Shown here piece by piece: positions 1 to 7,829 of a stretch of DNA of 18,079 bases. Location: positions 1 to 18,079 of the forward strand of contig JANQLI010000071.1 of assembly GCA_028280675.1 (NCBI GenBank), given 5' to 3'. A model generated the notes under the pieces. It was not told the origin of the DNA, searched no databases, and worked only from the letters and a program-made list of their open reading frames with translations. Within the stretch, counting starts at the first letter, position 1; each line of letters begins with the position of its first letter. This DNA comes from Alphaproteobacteria bacterium (lineage in GTDB: Bacteria > Pseudomonadota > Alphaproteobacteria > SMXP01). A program made the translations under genes and the position numbers.

Positions 1-1
1 G

Positions 2-922
2 ATCCCAGAACTCCGCCGCCGTAATTATCCCGAGCATATGATTATCGGCACCTTAGCGGGGTCTTCGACACTTGGATTAATGATCCCGCCCTCCCTGACC
101 TTGATTGTCTACGGAGTCACAGTCAACGAATCCATTACGAAGCTCTTCATGGCTGGCGTCATTCCCGGCATCGTATTGGCTTCACTTTTTATGGGATATG
201 TCGCGGTTTGGTCCATTCTCAAAAAAGAAGATAGCGCCTCGATTGAATCCATATCGATGTCGTTCCGTGAGAAGATAAAAAACTCATCGCTTCTCTTTCC
301 ACTCCTCGGGCTCATCTTCGTCGTAATCGGATCCATGTACACCGGTCTTGCCACCGCGACGGAAGCCGCCGCGATTGGAGTGATTGGCGCGCTCGCCCTT
401 GCGGCAAAGCAAGGCTCGCTTACATTTGAAACTCTAAAGAACAGCATGCTCGGCACGGTGCGTACTTCCGCTATGATTGCGCTGATACTCATGGGCGCCT
501 CATCCCTTTCACTTGCCATGGGATTTACGGGATTGCCGCGCGAACTCGCAGAATGGATTGGCTCACTTTCCTTAGCGCCGCTCACTCTACTTGCCGCTCT
601 GACAATTTTTTACATTCTGATCGGTATGGTCCTTGACGGCATCTCGGCTGTCGTGCTGACGATGGCCGTTGTGCAACCCATTGTCGCCTCAAGCGGTATT
701 GATCTCATATGGTTCGGTATCTTTATAGTTGTCACGGTAGAGATGGCACAAATCACCCCACCCATCGGATTCAACCTCTTTGTTTTACAAGGACTAACAA
801 AGCACGAAATCAATTATCTCGCACGTACGGCCTTCCCCATGTTTATGATCATGCTTTTGATGATTGGGATCTTAATAGCATTTCCGCAATTGGCCCTCTG
901 GTTGCCGAACTCAATGCGATAG
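2..922 (+). CDS. dctM: TRAP transporter large permease (DctM type), 3' part
   Basis: This is the C-terminal 306 residues of the large membrane subunit of a tripartite ATP-independent periplasmic (TRAP) transporter, which imports organic acids or similar anions using an ion gradient. The reading frame is open to the left edge, and the first Met (position 38) lies inside a conserved region, so the gene starts outside the window. Seen in the sequence: the LMIPPS stretch just after the edge, TEAAAIGVIGAL in the middle, and near the end LDGISAVVLTMAVVQPI followed by ITPPIGFNLFVLQG, all in the places typical of DctM/SiaM proteins. Hydrophobic segments cover most of the protein. The small permease and the substrate-binding protein are not visible and presumably lie to the left. 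It converges with the aldehyde dehydrogenase gene across a shared terminator. The substrate is unknown. It may serve the same pathway as the neighbouring catabolic genes, but orientation alone does not show that. Confidence 0.93.
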   Translation: MPELRRRNYPEHMIIGTLAGSSTLGLMIPPSLTLIVYGVTVNESITKLFMAGVIPGIVLASLFMGYVAVWSILKKEDSASIESISMSFREKIKNSSLLFPLLGLIFVVIGSMYTGLATATEAAAIGVIGALALAAKQGSLTFETLKNSMLGTVRTSAMIALILMGASSLSLAMGFTGLPRELAEWIGSLSLAPLTLLAALTIFYILIGMVLDGISAVVLTMAVVQPIVASSGIDLIWFGIFIVVTVEMAQITPPIGFNLFVLQGLTKHEINYLARTAFPMFMIMLLMIGILIAFPQLALWLPNSMR

Positions 923-940
923 TAATTCAGTAAGTGCAAA

Positions 941-984
941 AAAATAGTGCCACCGAAGGGGAAGACATGGCGGCACTATTCTTT
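941..984. terminator. Bidirectional rho-independent terminator
   Basis: A perfect 9-bp inverted repeat (AATAGTGCC at 943-951, GGCACTATT at 972-980) can extend inward with a further CC/GG pair past one mismatch. It has an A-run on its left (938-944) and a T-rich run on its right (978-984). It lies between two convergent genes and could stop transcription from both: dctM on the + strand and the ThDP/ALDH operon on the - strand. Confidence 0.8.
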
Positions 985-1025
985 TGTCATGGCTGTGGAT
1001 CACCGAACCACATTCATAACGAAAT

Positions 1026-2537
1026 TTAATCAAGATCAAATTTAATTCCCTGGGCGAGAGGCAATTCATGAGAGTAATTCGCCGTGCTCGTTTGACGCCG
1101 CATATAGGCACGCCACGCGTCCGACCCACTTTCACGCCCGCCTCCTGTTTCTTTCTCGCCGCCAAACGCCCCACCAATTTCAGCACCAGATGTCCCGATA
1201 TTGATATTCGCGATACCACAATCTGACCCGGCAACCGAGATAAACTTCTCAGCTTCAAGCATGTTAGTTGTGAAGATGGCTGATGACAGTCCTTGCGGCA
1301 CATCATTGTGAATGGCAAGGGCGTCATCAAAGTCTGAATATTTCACAAGGTAGAGGATTGGCGCGAAGGTTTCCTCACGCATGATATCCTTTTGCTCAGA
1401 AAGTTCGACGAGTGCGGGGTTAACATAATACCCATTCGTATATTTATCATCGATAACGCGCTCACCCCCTGTGACAACACCACCCTCATCACGAGCCACC
1501 GCGAGCGTGCGCTGCATCGAGTCGTAACTATCTTTGTCCACGAGCGGCCCCACCAAGACATCGGAGTCCAATGGATCGCCAATGCGAATAGAGGAATAAG
1601 CCTTCTTCAATCGCGCAACAAGGGAATCGTAAACTGATTTATGAATAATCAGCCGACGCGTTGATGTGCAACGTTGGCCACATGTTCCCACAGCCCCAAA
1701 AACAATACCGGGAATCGCCATATCTAAATCAGCCGATGGCGCAACAATAATGGCGTTATTGCCACCCAACTCAAGCAGACACTTCCCAAAACGTGCGGCC
1801 ACGCGGGGACCGACTTCCCGTCCCATGCGGGTTGAACCGGTGGCAGAAATCAAGGCGACGCGCTTATCGTTAACAAGCTGCTCACCAATCTCGCGATACC
1901 CATTCACGACGCATGCTAAGCCATCAGGAGCATCGTCTCCAAATTTCTTCATCACACGTTCAAAAATGATCTGACAGGCAATTGCTGTCATTGGTGTTTT
2001 TTCTGACGGTTTCCAAATAATCGTATCACCGCATACTAATGCAAGTGCTGTATTCCACGCCCACACAGCCACCGGAAAGTTAAATGCCGTAATGACCCCA
2101 ACGGGTCCCAGAGGTTGCCAATATTCTCGCATGTGATGCGCCGGGCGTTCAGATTGAATAGTCAGTCCATAGAGTTGACGTGACAAACCAACGGCGAAGT
2201 CGCAAATGTCGATCATCTCTTGAACTTCGCCTTTGCCCTCTTCGAGGATTTTGCCGCATTCAAGGGTCACCAAAGCGCCTAAAGCTGCTTTGTGCACACG
2301 AAGCTCTTCTCCAAGTAAGCGAACAAGCTCACCGCGCCGCGGTGCAGGGACAAGGCGCCATCTCTTAAAGGCCTCCTGAGATTTCGCAATCTTCGCATCT
2401 AAGCTTTCCGACGTATCGACCGCAACCGATCCAATGACAGAGCCATCAATGGGTGTTGTGACTTCCAATGCCCCTTCCTCAAACAGAGTTGGATCCATAT
2501 CCATCGACGCTAAAATTTCAGCAACTTGCTTTTGCAT
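1026..2537 (-). CDS. ALDH7 (antiquitin/AASADH-like) aldehyde dehydrogenase
   Basis: NAD(P)+-dependent oxidation of an aldehyde to a carboxylate in the cytoplasm. The 503 residues match full family length. Active-site elements are intact: Asn153 in FNFP, Glu256 in LELGGNNA, and the nucleophile Cys290 in GQRCTSTRRL. Several features are those of the ALDH7 branch (human antiquitin, bacterial aminoadipate-semialdehyde dehydrogenase): LELGGNNAI, the TSGAEIGGAFGGEK stretch, LPLAQGIKF at the C-terminus, and the EVQEMIDICDFAVGLSR and CTSTRRL segments. The last two hold the Glu and Arg that in antiquitin bind the amino-acid end of the substrate. This favours an amino-acid-derived semialdehyde, but ALDH7 members also accept other aldehydes. 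The ATG is preceded by GAGGAG (2547-2552) at 9 nt. It lies 69 bp downstream of the ThDP enzyme on the same strand, probably in one operon. The ALDH7 assignment is firm; the substrate is inferred. Confidence 0.93.
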   Translation of the reverse strand: MQKQVAEILASMDMDPTLFEEGALEVTTPIDGSVIGSVAVDTSESLDAKIAKSQEAFKRWRLVPAPRRGELVRLLGEELRVHKAALGALVTLECGKILEEGKGEVQEMIDICDFAVGLSRQLYGLTIQSERPAHHMREYWQPLGPVGVITAFNFPVAVWAWNTALALVCGDTIIWKPSEKTPMTAIACQIIFERVMKKFGDDAPDGLACVVNGYREIGEQLVNDKRVALISATGSTRMGREVGPRVAARFGKCLLELGGNNAIIVAPSADLDMAIPGIVFGAVGTCGQRCTSTRRLIIHKSVYDSLVARLKKAYSSIRIGDPLDSDVLVGPLVDKDSYDSMQRTLAVARDEGGVVTGGERVIDDKYTNGYYVNPALVELSEQKDIMREETFAPILYLVKYSDFDDALAIHNDVPQGLSSAIFTTNMLEAEKFISVAGSDCGIANINIGTSGAEIGGAFGGEKETGGGRESGSDAWRAYMRRQTSTANYSHELPLAQGIKFDLD

Positions 2538-2606
2538 TCAAGGAAACTCCTCACTAATAATTCTTGTGCAAGCGAGACCCTGGTTTTGGCCTCAATCATG
2601 ATAATG

Positions 2607-4352
2607 CTAACCGAGAAACGCCGTTACAGGAACATCCATTTGATCGAGTGGGCGTGTCATTATTTCCACTAACGTCGGGCCGTCAGACTCAATGGCTTGG
2701 GATAGTGAACGATTTAAGTCGCTTGGATCTTCGACTTTCCATGTTTTAAACCCGTAGGCAGCCGCCACACCGGCATGGTCTAAAGAGGAGAAATCGACAC
2801 CGAAATAACGGCTTCCATAACTTTGATGTTGTCCTGCCTTAATCCAGCCAAAACATGAATTATTGATCACGATCAAGGTGACAGGAAGATTCAACCTGGC
2901 AATCGTTTCGAGCTCGCCCGATGAAAAACCGAAACTGCCATCACCCATAATACCAACAATTTTTCGATCTGGCGCAGCGTAATGTGCGCCAACGACACCC
3001 GGCAATGAGAATCCTAGACCGCCATGGAAGCGATGGAAAATAAACGAACGTCCAGCATTTTGCGTTTCAAAAAATGCACAAAGATACGGCGTTGGCGTTC
3101 CGGGGTCAGACACAACCAATGCATCAGAGGGCAACGTTTTTTGCATCTCGGCAACGATGCGTTCCGCATAGATAGGTATGTCATCGGATTCCGCCCACTG
3201 CATAAAGCGCTCGTGACGTTGTTCTTTGGCGCGGCGCACTACATCCCGTCCCCATCCAGTCTCAAGTTTGGCGTCCGCTTGGCGCGCTATTTCATCATTC
3301 AGAGCATCTAACGTTAAACTAGCATGACCCACTAAGCCGATATCCGTTTGATAGTTGGCTCCAATACACAAGGGATCGATATCAATGTGAATAATGGGTT
3401 TTTCGCCGCTAACAGGATTCGTGCCTTTTTCCGATGTCACCGAACCCACACGACAACCAATATAAATGACGAGATCACTCTCCCGAATTGCATCCCGTGC
3501 GCCATCGGTCGATCCATTTGTACCAATCGTTCCCAAAGCCAAGTCATGGGTTTCGGCAATGGTGCCCTTAGCAGATATTGTTGTGCCAATGGGCGCACCA
3601 ATAAATTCAGCAAGCTCGATTAACTGCACATGTGCTCTCGCATGTAAAGTCCCACCACCGGTGATTATAATTGGCTTCTTGCTTTTCAGGATAAGCTCAG
3701 CCGCTTCTTCAATCTGCGCACTACCTGGTTGCTGTGGTCGTGACGGATATTGCCCCATCGCTTTATCCGCCCAGATATTCGTTGAGTCGAGCTCACTTTT
3801 AAGAACATCATAGGGAAGACCAATATGAGCAGTTCCTGGCGTGCCGGTCGTCATAGCCGTAAAGGCCGCACGAAAGGCCTGCGGTACACATTCCGCAGCC
3901 TCCACCACACGCGTGTATTTTGTAAAGGGGCGAAAGAGCCGTTCTTGGTCACATTCGGTTAGGACATATTTATCTCGCCCAACTACAGGAGTATCAGAGG
4001 TGATCGCTAATACAGGTATCGTTGTTCCTTGCGCTTCGGCTATGCCCGGCACCATATAAGTAGCACCGGCACCACTTGGCCCCTCAACAACGCCAACTTT
4101 TCCTGTGATACGCGCATATACATCCGCCATATAGGCAGCACATCTCTCATCGCGCGCAAGAATGTGCGCCATGTCATGATCAATACATTTTAAAGAGTCA
4201 TAGAAGGGTAAGCTGGTATCGCCACAGACGCCAAAGATATGCTTCACGCCGAATTCTTGAAGCATCAATACAGCCGCATCACCACCATTGATTCGATTTT
4301 CCGGAAATGCCTTAGTTGCCACTTTCATACGCGCTCCGCTCACGACATTCAT
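2607..4352 (-). CDS. Acetolactate-synthase-like ThDP-dependent enzyme
   Basis: A thiamine-diphosphate enzyme of the acetolactate synthase/decarboxylase superfamily, 581 residues, full length for the family. The N-terminal PYR domain carries the coenzyme-activating Glu69 (in ARDERCAAY). The middle domain has GGGT near residue 240. The C-terminal PP domain has the Mg-ThDP motif from GDG (470-472) to NN (497-498). The protein lacks the paired His (HH) signature of pyruvate/indolepyruvate decarboxylases. Relatives include acetolactate synthase, benzoylformate decarboxylase, sulfoacetaldehyde acetyltransferase and oxalyl-CoA decarboxylase; I cannot assign the reaction. With an aldehyde dehydrogenase directly downstream, 2-oxo-acid decarboxylation to an aldehyde is the simplest reading. 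The ATG at 4352 follows GGAGG (4365-4369) at a rather long 12 nt. A second ATG at 4328 has a weaker site, so the first eight residues are uncertain. First gene of its operon, with the GTATAC operator about 150 bp upstream. Confidence 0.88.
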   Translation of the reverse strand: MNVVSGARMKVATKAFPENRINGGDAAVLMLQEFGVKHIFGVCGDTSLPFYDSLKCIDHDMAHILARDERCAAYMADVYARITGKVGVVEGPSGAGATYMVPGIAEAQGTTIPVLAITSDTPVVGRDKYVLTECDQERLFRPFTKYTRVVEAAECVPQAFRAAFTAMTTGTPGTAHIGLPYDVLKSELDSTNIWADKAMGQYPSRPQQPGSAQIEEAAELILKSKKPIIITGGGTLHARAHVQLIELAEFIGAPIGTTISAKGTIAETHDLALGTIGTNGSTDGARDAIRESDLVIYIGCRVGSVTSEKGTNPVSGEKPIIHIDIDPLCIGANYQTDIGLVGHASLTLDALNDEIARQADAKLETGWGRDVVRRAKEQRHERFMQWAESDDIPIYAERIVAEMQKTLPSDALVVSDPGTPTPYLCAFFETQNAGRSFIFHRFHGGLGFSLPGVVGAHYAAPDRKIVGIMGDGSFGFSSGELETIARLNLPVTLIVINNSCFGWIKAGQHQSYGSRYFGVDFSSLDHAGVAAAYGFKTWKVEDPSDLNRSLSQAIESDGPTLVEIMTRPLDQMDVPVTAFLG

Positions 4353-4419
4353 TTCAAATCTCAGCCTCCAAAACCACCCATGTACACATCAAACCGCATC
4401 AACAAAATCCGCATATGAA

Positions 4420-4434
4420 TCAACAGCTTGTTGA
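4420..4434. repeat. Inverted repeat in the ThDP-operon leader
   Basis: TCAACA and TGTTGA are perfect 6-bp arms around a 3-bp GCT spacer. The repeat lies between the inferred transcription start and the ThDP gene. It could be an operator or a transcript hairpin; no run of U on the leader strand supports a terminator in that direction. Confidence 0.4.
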
Positions 4435-4501
4435 AAAATTGCCTTCAAATGTTTGCTTTGACTGCGTGCTCCATTTTTGAAGCTCACCCGAAGTTCAATT
4501 T

Positions 4502-4530
4502 TGTATACCGTATACGATTTAGGGAGTAAA
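4502..4530 (-). promoter_or_regulatory. Candidate sigma-70 promoter of the ThDP/ALDH operon
   Basis: On the - strand, TTTACT (4530-4525) and TATACA (4507-4502) are separated by exactly 17 bp. Each matches four of six consensus positions. The -10 hexamer overlaps the left half of the GTATAC palindrome and the spacer contains its right half. A protein bound there would block this promoter. Inferred by eye; start site not known. Confidence 0.45.
4503..4515. promoter_or_regulatory. GTATAC-N-GTATAC operator, copy A
   Basis: A perfect 13-bp palindrome, GTATACCGTATAC, with a single central base. It is the best of three copies and lies before the ThDP/ALDH operon. Size and symmetry fit a FadR/FCD-type GntR dimer site, and such a regulator is encoded at 12597-13280. 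Binding is inferred. Confidence 0.65.
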
Positions 4531-4777
4531 TAATGGGTCTCGCCATGCTAAGGCGCTACATCCATTACATTCCATAGCAGAAACTGACTAAAATCCGCCA
4601 TTTTCATCAAAATTTTCAAATATCCATTACAAACACTCACAAGATTGATAAGTAATTGTTGGGCAAGCAGAGGCAATAAAATTCTAAACAATTGTAAACA
4701 CTAATTTATATCTAATATTTCTCTTATAAAGAGCATGAATCTGCAAATGCTATCCAACCAGATGTCTATGGACTGGT

Positions 4778-4793
4778 GCTGAATAAATTCAGC
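4778..4793. repeat. 16-bp perfect palindrome-like repeat
   Basis: GCTGAAT and ATTCAGC are perfect 7-bp arms around AA. It lies about 100 bp upstream of the TonB-receptor promoter candidate. The 2-bp spacer is too short for a good RNA hairpin, so a DNA-binding site is more likely if it is functional. Confidence 0.4.
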
Positions 4794-4890
4794 TGATTCA
4801 CTACACTTCATGGACAAACGGGAACTAAAATCTGATTTTCCTGTAGATTTGTATCTACCCACAATAGCCTATGCGAAATGACCTTAATGG

Positions 4891-4919
4891 TTGAGGTAGT
4901 ATACAGTATGTAGTATATC
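4891..4919 (+). promoter_or_regulatory. Candidate sigma-70 promoter of the TonB receptor
   Basis: TTGAGG (4891-4896) and TATATC (4914-4919) are separated by 17 bp, each matching four of six consensus positions. The GTATAC operator copy B lies wholly within the spacer, a classic repressor position. It would give a leader of about 158 nt before the ATG at 5084. Confidence 0.45.
4899..4911. promoter_or_regulatory. GTATAC-N-GTATAC operator, copy B
   Basis: GTATACAGTATGT matches the 13-bp palindrome at 10 of 12 specified positions: the left half is perfect and the right half differs at its last two bases. It sits between the -35 and -10 candidates of the TonB-receptor promoter. Likely bound by the same regulator as copies A and C. 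Confidence 0.55.
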
Positions 4920-5011
4920 CGTAATCAGCCAAACCAGAGTGTTTATAGAGGGGGGAACGTCCAACCGATATTATCTGTGTACGTGCGTTAGCGTCATGGA
5001 ATTAGGTCTTG

Positions 5012-5028
5012 GCTTGAGAAAATCAAGC
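5012..5028 (+). repeat. Hairpin in the TonB-receptor leader
   Basis: GCTTGA and TCAAGC form a perfect 6-bp stem with a 5-nt GAAAA loop, 55 nt before the start codon. No T-run follows, so it is not an intrinsic terminator. It may shape the long leader. I recognise no known riboswitch around it. Confidence 0.35.
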
Positions 5029-5073
5029 ATGACATCAGAGCTAAAATATTCTGCAACTGTCATACTTGGACAA

Positions 5074-5078
5074 AGGGG
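5074..5078 (+). promoter_or_regulatory. Ribosome-binding site deciding the TonB-receptor start
   Basis: AGGGG lies 5 nt before ATG 5084. The same frame also has a TTG at 5066 with no good site, and a TTG at 5105 preceded by GGAGGG (5095-5100) at a tight 4 nt. ATG with a normal spacing makes 5084 the best choice, but 5105 remains possible. All three keep the signal peptide. Confidence 0.55.
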
Positions 5079-5083
5079 AAAAC

Positions 5084-7687
5084 ATGTTTCATTTGGAGGG
5101 AATCTTGACTTACTCAAAGACAAAATCTTCGCATTCGAACAAACGTGCGAGAAAACATTTATTATATAAAGCGATGCTTCTGGGAGGTATATCTGCAGCT
5201 ACGCTTGTAGATACGGCCGCACTTGCTGCAGTTGATGAAATTGTCGTTCGGGCTGGTTCTCGGCGTCCGGTTGGATCACTTTCCGACATTCCATCACCCG
5301 TAACGGTGGTCTCAGTCGACCAAATCACAAATCAAGGATCTACCAATATGTCCGAACTTTTGCGGACTGTGGTACCTTCTTTTAACGTCAGTGAGCAACC
5401 GATTAGTGGCACCGCGACTACTTCGCGCCCTGCTAACTTACGTGGTCTTTCAGCTGATCACACACTTGTTCTCGTCAACGGCAAACGCCGTCACAGGTCT
5501 GCTGATATTCCAACGTTTGGTACGGCTTTGATCATTGGCTCTCAAGGTCCTGACCTAGCATCAATTCCAACAATTGCGTTAAGTCAAGTTGAGGTCCTCC
5601 GTGATGGTGCAGCTGCGCAATATGGTGCCGATGCTGTTGCTGGTGTGATTAACTTTAAACTTAACGACTCAACCGATACAGCTAAAGCCGAGATAAAATA
5701 TGGCGGATATAGCGAAGGCGACGGTGAGCAATGGACAATTTCAGGGTCCTATGGTTTAGGGTTAGGTGATAAAGGCTTTCTTGTTCTTAGTGGAGAGTAT
5801 TCGGAAAGCGACCCAACGAACAGAGCACGCGAAGCTAATCTTGGTTCTATTCAAGCTCTTGTAGACGCTGGCAATACAGCGGCTGCGAGCCAAAATGTTG
5901 TGTGGGGTGCCCCTGAAATTAATGATAACATCAAGTTATTTGCTAATTTTGGTTACGACATAGCTGACAGTGCAGAACTTTATGGTTTTGCAAGTTATGC
6001 CGAGCGGGAAACAATTGGTGGGTTCTTCTACCGCAATGTGAACGACCGGGACGGTATCTTTACAAGTGGTGGCAATCGATTGGTTGGTGACCTTACACCT
6101 GGTGTAACGCCCTGTCTTGGTCATGTAGACCACCCTGGCGGCGTTGTTACTGCAGACGGTGGTGTTGCTGACCAAGCCGTCATAGCGGCTGCAGCGGGCG
6201 ACCCTGAATGTTTCACTTGGGCAAACGTCTTCCCAGGTGGTTATGCACCACTATTCGGGAGTGAACTTGAAGACCAAGCCGTTAACATTGGTGTACGTGG
6301 CGAAACTGGCGGCGGTTGGAAATGGGATGTTAGTGCCGGTTATGGCTCTAATGAACTCACGTTCAACATTTCCAATGTGACGTCACCAAGTTTTGGCGGA
6401 CCAGGCGCACCAACATCATTTGATGACCTTGGTAGCCGTAAGCAAGAAGAAATTGTTGTCAATATCGATCTGTCGAAAGAATTCGATGTTGGCTTTCATT
6501 CTCCTCTCAACGTTGCTTTTGGATATCAGTGGCATGAGGAAGAGTGGACGGTAGGTCTTGGCCAATTAGAATCATATGCTCAAGGCCCTCTCTTTAGCCA
6601 AGGCTTCCAGAGCGGTACGGATGGTTATTATGGGTATGGCCCTGCTTCTGTAGGATCCTTTGACCGTGATAACAATGCGTTCTACGTCGACCTAGAAGCT
6701 GACGTAACCGAGAAGCTCGTTCTCGGCGCAGCCGTGCGTTATGAAGACTTCAGCGACCTTGGTAGTGAGACGACCTGGAAAGTATCTGGCCTATATCGCT
6801 TAACAGATTCGTTCTCAATTCGTGGTACAGCTGCAACAGGGTATCATGCACCAACACCAGCACAGCAAAACTTTGTTTATGCTGTGACGGAAGGTGATGG
6901 CGCCGGTAACTTGACCGAATCTGGCGTTATCCCACCTGATAACTCAGTCGCAGCTTCATTCGGCGCCAAGCCTATGGAGCCAGAAACATCTGAAAGCTTC
7001 ACAATTGGGTTCGCTTATGACAGTGATGCATTTAACGTCACACTTGATATTTACCAAATCAAGGTGGATGACCGGATTTCATTATCCAGCAGCTTCCCAA
7101 TCACTGCTGCACAACGGATGGAATTAGCAGCTTCCGGTTTTGTGGGTGTGGACGCATTCCAGACGATTCAATTCTTCACCAACGACTTTGATACGAAGAC
7201 GACAGGTGCCGATTTGATCGCGACGATGCCACTCACACTTGGCAATATGGGCGGAAGCACCAATCTTTCTTTCTCAGCTAACTACAACAAAACTGAGGTG
7301 GAGAGCCGTTCGAGCCTTACAAGTGACAGTCAAGTCTTCTCACTTGAAGAAGGCCTTCCAAAATTCCGTGGAAGCCTTACTCTTGACCATGCAACTGACA
7401 CATGGCGCGCATTGGCGAGAATCAATCATTACAGCGATTCAACCTCGCGCCTCTTTGGTTGCTGTGACTTAGAAGCTGGATCGGCAACAACCGTTGATCT
7501 TGAAGCAGGATATAGTGTCACCGAAAACATTGAACTCGTTCTCGGTGGTCAAAATATCTTTGATAAAACACCAAAAGATGTGAGCAACGAAGGAATCTCA
7601 GGCGCTGTCGGGACGCGTTATGCGCCAGAAGCACCTTGGGGGTTCAATGGCTCTTTCTGGTATGGAAAAGTTCGTTTCAGCTTTTAA
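5084..7687 (+). CDS. TonB-dependent outer-membrane receptor
   Basis: Outer-membrane active-transport channel driven by TonB/ExbBD, 867 residues from ATG 5084. The basic N-terminus (NKRARK) and a hydrophobic stretch up to about residue 48 (ending AALA) form a signal peptide. DEIVVRAG just after it serves as the TonB box. The plug domain follows, with NLRGL, LVLVNGKRRHR, the GSQGPDLASIP stretch, QVEVLRDGAAAQYG and AVAGVINF in family order. The rest is the 22-stranded barrel, ending in Phe (VRFSF), as outer-membrane barrels do. Two Cys flank a Gly-rich loop (CLGHVDHPGG to CFTW) and may form an external disulfide. It has its own promoter candidate with the GTATAC operator and its own strong terminator, so it is probably monocistronic. 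The ligand is unknown. The shared operator suggests co-regulation with the ThDP/ALDH pathway rather than iron or cobalamin control. No Fur-box-like sequence or B12 riboswitch was noticed. Confidence 0.95.
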   Translation: MFHLEGILTYSKTKSSHSNKRARKHLLYKAMLLGGISAATLVDTAALAAVDEIVVRAGSRRPVGSLSDIPSPVTVVSVDQITNQGSTNMSELLRTVVPSFNVSEQPISGTATTSRPANLRGLSADHTLVLVNGKRRHRSADIPTFGTALIIGSQGPDLASIPTIALSQVEVLRDGAAAQYGADAVAGVINFKLNDSTDTAKAEIKYGGYSEGDGEQWTISGSYGLGLGDKGFLVLSGEYSESDPTNRAREANLGSIQALVDAGNTAAASQNVVWGAPEINDNIKLFANFGYDIADSAELYGFASYAERETIGGFFYRNVNDRDGIFTSGGNRLVGDLTPGVTPCLGHVDHPGGVVTADGGVADQAVIAAAAGDPECFTWANVFPGGYAPLFGSELEDQAVNIGVRGETGGGWKWDVSAGYGSNELTFNISNVTSPSFGGPGAPTSFDDLGSRKQEEIVVNIDLSKEFDVGFHSPLNVAFGYQWHEEEWTVGLGQLESYAQGPLFSQGFQSGTDGYYGYGPASVGSFDRDNNAFYVDLEADVTEKLVLGAAVRYEDFSDLGSETTWKVSGLYRLTDSFSIRGTAATGYHAPTPAQQNFVYAVTEGDGAGNLTESGVIPPDNSVAASFGAKPMEPETSESFTIGFAYDSDAFNVTLDIYQIKVDDRISLSSSFPITAAQRMELAASGFVGVDAFQTIQFFTNDFDTKTTGADLIATMPLTLGNMGGSTNLSFSANYNKTEVESRSSLTSDSQVFSLEEGLPKFRGSLTLDHATDTWRALARINHYSDSTSRLFGCCDLEAGSATTVDLEAGYSVTENIELVLGGQNIFDKTPKDVSNEGISGAVGTRYAPEAPWGFNGSFWYGKVRFSF

Positions 7688-7714
7688 TACCACTTGAAAG
7701 TGCTATCCTCGCAG

Positions 7715-7753
7715 ATGCGCCGCTCCTCTTCCCCCGGGGCGGCGCATTTTTTT
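7715..7753 (+). terminator. Rho-independent terminator of the TonB receptor
   Basis: A perfect 9-bp GC-rich stem, ATGCGCCGC (7715-7723) with GCGGCGCAT (7739-7747), has a 15-nt loop and is followed by seven consecutive T (7747-7753). It lies 27 bp after the receptor stop codon and separates it from the FAD gene. Confidence 0.92.
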
Positions 7754-7829
7754 ATGGGATCACGTTTACATATTTTTTCGATTCCTCTTTCGAATATACT
7801 TGGTACATCAACAAATAAGAACCTAAGAC

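Larger units (their letters stand above)
4353..5083. other. Divergent AT-rich regulatory region
   Basis: 731 bp without a convincing gene, between the ThDP enzyme (leftward) and the TonB receptor (rightward). It holds two copies of the GTATAC palindrome, a promoter candidate for each direction, three other inverted repeats (4420-4434, 4778-4793, 5012-5028) and two leader regions of roughly 140-160 nt. The stretch 4531-4777 is strongly AT-rich. Apart from the repeated word TCCATTACA (4560-4568 and 4622-4630) I see nothing definite in it. Confidence 0.7.

Noticed and set aside
2607..4352. Naming the ThDP enzyme sulfoacetaldehyde acetyltransferase (Xsc) or acetolactate synthase
   Set aside because: The superfamily is clear, but the N-terminus does not look like Xsc as I remember it, no pta gene is present for an Xsc pathway, and no regulatory small subunit is present for acetolactate synthase.
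4560..4630. Repeated word TCCATTACA
   Set aside because: Only two 9-bp direct copies 62 bp apart in AT-rich DNA; too little to call a repeat element.
4920..5083. Cobalamin riboswitch or Fur box before the TonB receptor
   Set aside because: No B12-box-like or Fur-type 19-bp palindrome was seen; the GTATAC site is a better explanation for control.
4939..5169. 76-codon open frame overlapping the TonB-receptor start
   Set aside because: GTG start, no recognisable domain, and it runs out of frame across the receptor's signal peptide. It looks like chance in the leader.
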